From: Patiria miniata
Taxonomy: Eukaryota; Echinodermata; Asteroidea; Valvatida; Asterinidae
Reading direction: 5' to 3'
NCBI RefSeq assembly: GCF_015706575.1
Contig: NW_024037072.1
Location: 15,625,162 to 15,689,161, forward strand
DNA: 64,000 bases
Under the pieces are notes generated by a model. That model saw only the letters and a list, made by a program, of their open reading frames with translations. It searched no databases and was not told where the DNA came from. Shown here piece after piece: positions 63,961 through 64,000 of the stretch. Each line of letters starts with the position of its first letter. Positions within the stretch are counted from its first letter, which is position 1. The translations under genes were made by a program, and so were the position numbers.

Positions 63961-64000
63961 CTTGGTCCCGTTTAGAAAGGACCAATTTCTCTTTCCTCCC

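Overview
This is a window of an intron-rich animal genome. The coding exons are short, flanked by GT-AG introns and buried in AT-rich, transposon-laden DNA. Gene content (ShKT-domain protein, STRA6-type retinol receptor, CCDC124, 6-pyruvoyl-tetrahydropterin synthase, SAXO axonemal protein), tRNA-derived SINEs, many MITEs and very frequent long G/C homopolymers suggest a marine invertebrate. An echinoderm-like or other invertebrate deuterostome is my best guess, but the sequence alone does not fix the taxon. The longest reading frames are mostly fortuitous; the genes below were assembled exon by exon from splice sites, codon phase and protein-family similarity.

Layout. (1) 575-9618, plus strand: 3' part of a gene of repeated six-cysteine ShKT exons, each a symmetric phase-1 cassette, with up to four possible terminal exons. 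(2) 14730-37649, minus strand: an apparently complete 19-coding-exon STRA6-family gene (744 codons plus stop, all phases consistent). (3) 41317-44488, minus: complete CCDC124 (223 aa, 4 coding exons), with five extra partial copies of exon 2 tandemly arrayed in intron 2. (4) 45649-51420, plus: complete PTS (165 aa, 5 exons), head-to-head with CCDC124 across about 1.16 kb. (5) 57334-63960, minus: a SAXO1/SAXO2-type gene from its ATG to its stop (4 exons). It needs one reading-frame change inside exon 3. Intron 1 holds two perfect RFX X-box palindromes.

No pathway links the genes. They look like ordinary housekeeping or physiological neighbours: retinoid uptake (STRA6), ribosome-associated factor (CCDC124), tetrahydrobiopterin synthesis (PTS), ciliary microtubule binding (SAXO), and a secreted-type cysteine-rich protein (ShKT).

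The rest is repeats: Harbinger-like, hAT-like, piggyBac/TTAA-type and pogo-like non-autonomous elements, several with clean target-site duplications; foldback hairpins; two elements with internally iterated terminal motifs; tRNA-derived SINEs; LINE 3'-end remnants; and a possible fossil LTR segment at about 37.7-39.65 kb. No system wholly without precedent was found. The most interesting signals are the tandem exon array in CCDC124, the alternative ShKT termini, the intronic X-boxes in the ciliary gene, and the iteron-bearing and hairpin element families.
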